Positions 15,559-16,847 of a DNA stretch of 16,847 nt are shown in pieces (positions within the stretch are counted from its first letter, which is position 1; every line of letters begins with the position of its first letter). The stretch comes from Desulfocapsa sp. (lineage in GTDB: Bacteria > Desulfobacterota > Desulfobulbia > Desulfobulbales > Desulfocapsaceae): the NCBI GenBank assembly GCA_030635405.1, contig DAOVZA010000006.1, forward strand, positions 1 through 16,847. Reading direction: 5' to 3'. The position numbers and the translations under genes were made by a program. The notes under the pieces were generated by a model that was not told the origin of the DNA, made no database searches, and saw only the letters and a list, made by a program, of their open reading frames with translations.

Positions 15559-16152
15559 TCAGACGCCGACCTGAAAACGAGCTATTTGCTTAACAGATAT
15601 AGACTCACCCATTTTACCAATAAGGTCGGTAATGAGTTCCTGAATAGTAAAGTCAGGGTCTTTGACAAATGGTTGATCAAGAAGGCAAATTTCCTTCAGA
15701 AACTTTTCCATCTTTCCACCAACCATCTTTTCGACAATATTTTCAGGTTTTCCTGAATCGAGTGCCTGCTGAACGTAAATATCTTTTTCACGCTCAATAA
15801 CATCAGCAGGAACTTCTTCACGAGAAATCGCAATCGGATTAACAGCTGCTACATGAAGGGCAAGATCACGGGCGAATTCTTTAAAACCATCAGTTTTAGC
15901 AACGAAATCACTTTCACAGGAAAGTTCAACCATGGCACCAATCTTTCCACCAGCATGGATGTAGGTTTCTATGGTACCTTCACTTGTGGCACGCCCTGCA
16001 CGTTTTGCAGCAACAGCGAGACCTTTTTGACGAAGTAGATCAACTGCTTTTTCCATATCTCCATCAGTTTCGCTTAGAGCTTTTTTACAATCCATCATGC
16101 CTGCAGCAGTTTTATCACGCAGGTCTTTTACCATTTGACTAGTAATTTTCAT
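15559..16152 (-). CDS. tsf: Elongation factor Ts (short form)
   Basis: This 197-residue protein is the nucleotide-exchange factor for EF-Tu. The N-terminal UBA-like domain reads VKDLRDKTAAGMMDCKKAL (8-26), the first EF-Ts signature. The core has GLAVAAKRAGRATSEG (44-59) and the second signature ELSCESDFVAKTDGF (76-90), whose TDFV-type loop enters EF-Tu. It lacks the duplicated core subdomain of the roughly 280-residue E. coli protein and resembles the short Thermus-type form, which acts as a dimer. The start is firm, with AGGAGAG five nt before ATG. It is separated from rpsB by a 205-bp gap with a terminator and a promoter-like sequence, so it may be transcribed partly on its own. Confidence 0.97.
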   Translation of the reverse strand: MKITSQMVKDLRDKTAAGMMDCKKALSETDGDMEKAVDLLRQKGLAVAAKRAGRATSEGTIETYIHAGGKIGAMVELSCESDFVAKTDGFKEFARDLALHVAAVNPIAISREEVPADVIEREKDIYVQQALDSGKPENIVEKMVGGKMEKFLKEICLLDQPFVKDPDFTIQELITDLIGKMGESISVKQIARFQVGV

Positions 16153-16165
16153 AACATCTCTCCTA

Positions 16166-16203
16166 TTTGGTATTGATCACTGCGATCTATATTTAATACC
16201 AAA
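16166..16203 (-). promoter_or_regulatory. Nested inverted repeat in the tsf leader
   Basis: Outer arms TTTGGTATT (16166-16174) and AATACCAAA (16195-16203) are perfectly complementary over 9 bp. They enclose a second stem made by GATC-ACTGC-GATC (16175-16187), with a 7-nt one-sided bulge. The element ends only 2 nt from the AGGAGAG ribosome-binding site, so an RNA hairpin here could affect tsf translation. It also touches the -10-like box, so a DNA operator is possible. Confidence 0.5.
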
Positions 16204-16233
16204 ATAATATCTTTATTTTTTAATACAAAACAA
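16204..16233 (-). promoter_or_regulatory. Possible sigma-70 promoter for tsf
   Basis: On the minus strand TTGTTT (16228-16233) and TATTAT (16204-16209, five of six matches to TATAAT) are separated by 18 nt, upstream of tsf and downstream of the rpsB terminator. The region is AT-rich, so chance matches are easy. The implied start lies inside the first arm of the nested repeat. Confidence 0.4.
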
Positions 16234-16248
16234 TGTTCTTATTGGTGG

Positions 16249-16271
16249 TTTGCATAATAAAAATATGCAAA
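16249..16271. repeat. Perfect 8-bp inverted repeat in the rpsB-tsf gap
   Basis: TTTGCATA-ATAAAAA-TATGCAAA is a perfect dyad centred about 110 bp before tsf, just upstream of the -35-like box and downstream of the terminator. The position would suit a regulator site or an RNA hairpin. No T tract follows on the coding strand. Confidence 0.5.
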
Positions 16272-16295
16272 AGAAGAACGAAAGATTTTAGATAC

Positions 16296-16320
16296 AAAAA
16301 AAGGAGCCTTTACAGCCCCT
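16296..16320 (-). terminator. Rho-independent terminator between rpsB and tsf
   Basis: On the minus strand AGGGGC and GCTCCT form a 6-bp stem (one G-T pair) with a 7-nt loop, followed by six more T residues. It lies 37 nt past the rpsB stop. It probably reduces rather than abolishes read-through, since tsf normally shares the rpsB transcript. Confidence 0.75.
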
Positions 16321-16357
16321 AGTATGCAATTAATATCTTCAGTGAAAATATTTTATA

Positions 16358-16847
16358 TTATTTTGCAGGTTCTACCGTTTCAGGGGTATCTGTTGATGCA
16401 GCCTGTTCATCTGTGCTGTCAGCCATAGCAGCAAGCATTGCTTCATCACTAGCATCTTCACCATCACGTGAAGCTTGACCGGAAAGAACTCCTTCTGCCA
16501 GCTGACTACAAATTAAGCGGATAGAACGAATAGCATCATCATTACCTGGTATGATGTAATCAATATTGTCAGGATCACAGTTAGTATCAGCAAGGGCAAT
16601 AACAGGAATCCGTAATTTTTTTGCTTCATTAATTGCGATAGCTTCATTTCGGGGATCAATGACAAGTATTGCTGAGGGAATATTGCGCATATTCTTAATT
16701 CCACCAACATTACGTTCAAGCTTTATACGCTCTTTGCCCATAAGTAGAATTTCTTTTTTGGGAAATCGATTTATTGATCCATCTTCCTGCATAGACTCAA
16801 TAGATTTAAGACGTTCTATGGAGTTTTTGATGGTCTGGAAATTGGTA
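16358..16847 (-). CDS. rpsB: 30S ribosomal protein S2 (N-terminus beyond window)
   Basis: The last 163 residues of S2 are visible; the frame is open to the right edge, so the start lies outside. The visible part begins [19 protein letters not shown], which aligns with the standard S2 region after the first coiled-coil. [39 protein letters not shown] and [21 protein letters not shown] follow, all diagnostic of S2. The protein ends in a roughly 40-residue acidic, Ala/Asp/Glu-rich tail, which is common but variable in the family. S2 binds S1 and the 30S head-body junction. In other bacteria it can repress its own rpsB-tsf transcript through a leader before rpsB, which is not visible here. The gene ends just before a terminator and then tsf. 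An internal ATG at 16790-16792 is not the start. Confidence 0.97.
   Translation of the reverse strand, partial: TNFQTIKNSIERLKSIESMQEDGSINRFPKKEILLMGKERIKLERNVGGIKNMRNIPSAILVIDPRNEAIAINEAKKLRIPVIALADTNCDPDNIDYIIPGNDDAIRSIRLICSQLAEGVLSGQASRDGEDASDEAMLAAMADSTDEQAASTDTPETVEPAK

Noticed and set aside
16358..16792. ATG at 16790-16792 as the start of rpsB
   Set aside because: The frame stays open to the window edge and the residues before it match S2, so this Met is internal.

Overview
The window looks like a chromosomal segment of a Desulfobacterota (deltaproteobacterial) anaerobe, possibly close to Desulfobulbales. This is inferred from gene content and order only (rpsB-tsf-pyrH-frr-uppS-cdsA-dxr-rseP followed by tsaB, ispG, proS and a Rel-family gene), from Fe-S and TRAP-type genes beside it, and from the moderately AT-rich sequence. 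No species can be named from what is visible.

From the right edge to about 4.1 kb, everything reads on the minus strand as one long, tightly packed housekeeping run. In order of transcription: rpsB (5' part outside the window), tsf, pyrH, frr, uppS, cdsA, dxr, rseP, tsaB, ispG, proS, a RelA/SpoT homologue, a Phd/YefM-type antitoxin-like gene and a zinc-ribbon Smr-domain gene. It joins translation (S2, EF-Ts, RRF, ProRS, TsaB for t6A), nucleotide and lipid supply (UMP kinase, CDP-diglyceride synthase), the MEP/undecaprenyl branch (Dxr, IspG, UppS), envelope stress proteolysis (RseP) and (p)ppGpp signalling. Most junctions are 3-70 nt gaps or 4-nt start/stop overlaps. Two gaps are larger and structured: rpsB-tsf (terminator, promoter-like boxes, two inverted repeats) and dxr-rseP (a weak terminator hairpin plus a second inverted repeat that could compete with it).

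From 2.6 to 3.5 kb, also on the minus strand, lies an exported FKBP-type prolyl isomerase followed by a 44-residue Cys/Lys-rich protein and a clear rho-independent terminator.

The left 2.5 kb is accessory in character. An Fe-S nitroreductase and a truncated, membrane-anchored TAXI-type solute-binding protein read leftward. A DUF362 protein is transcribed divergently from the nitroreductase.

The best candidates for a second look are the Rel homologue, whose (p)ppGpp hydrolase active site is broken while the synthetase site looks intact; the tiny Cys/Lys-rich protein; the antitoxin-like gene beside a zinc-ribbon Smr protein with no toxin; and the structured dxr-rseP and rpsB-tsf gaps. I saw no tRNA, rRNA, CRISPR array, insertion sequence or prophage gene, and no strong sign of an entirely new multi-gene system.
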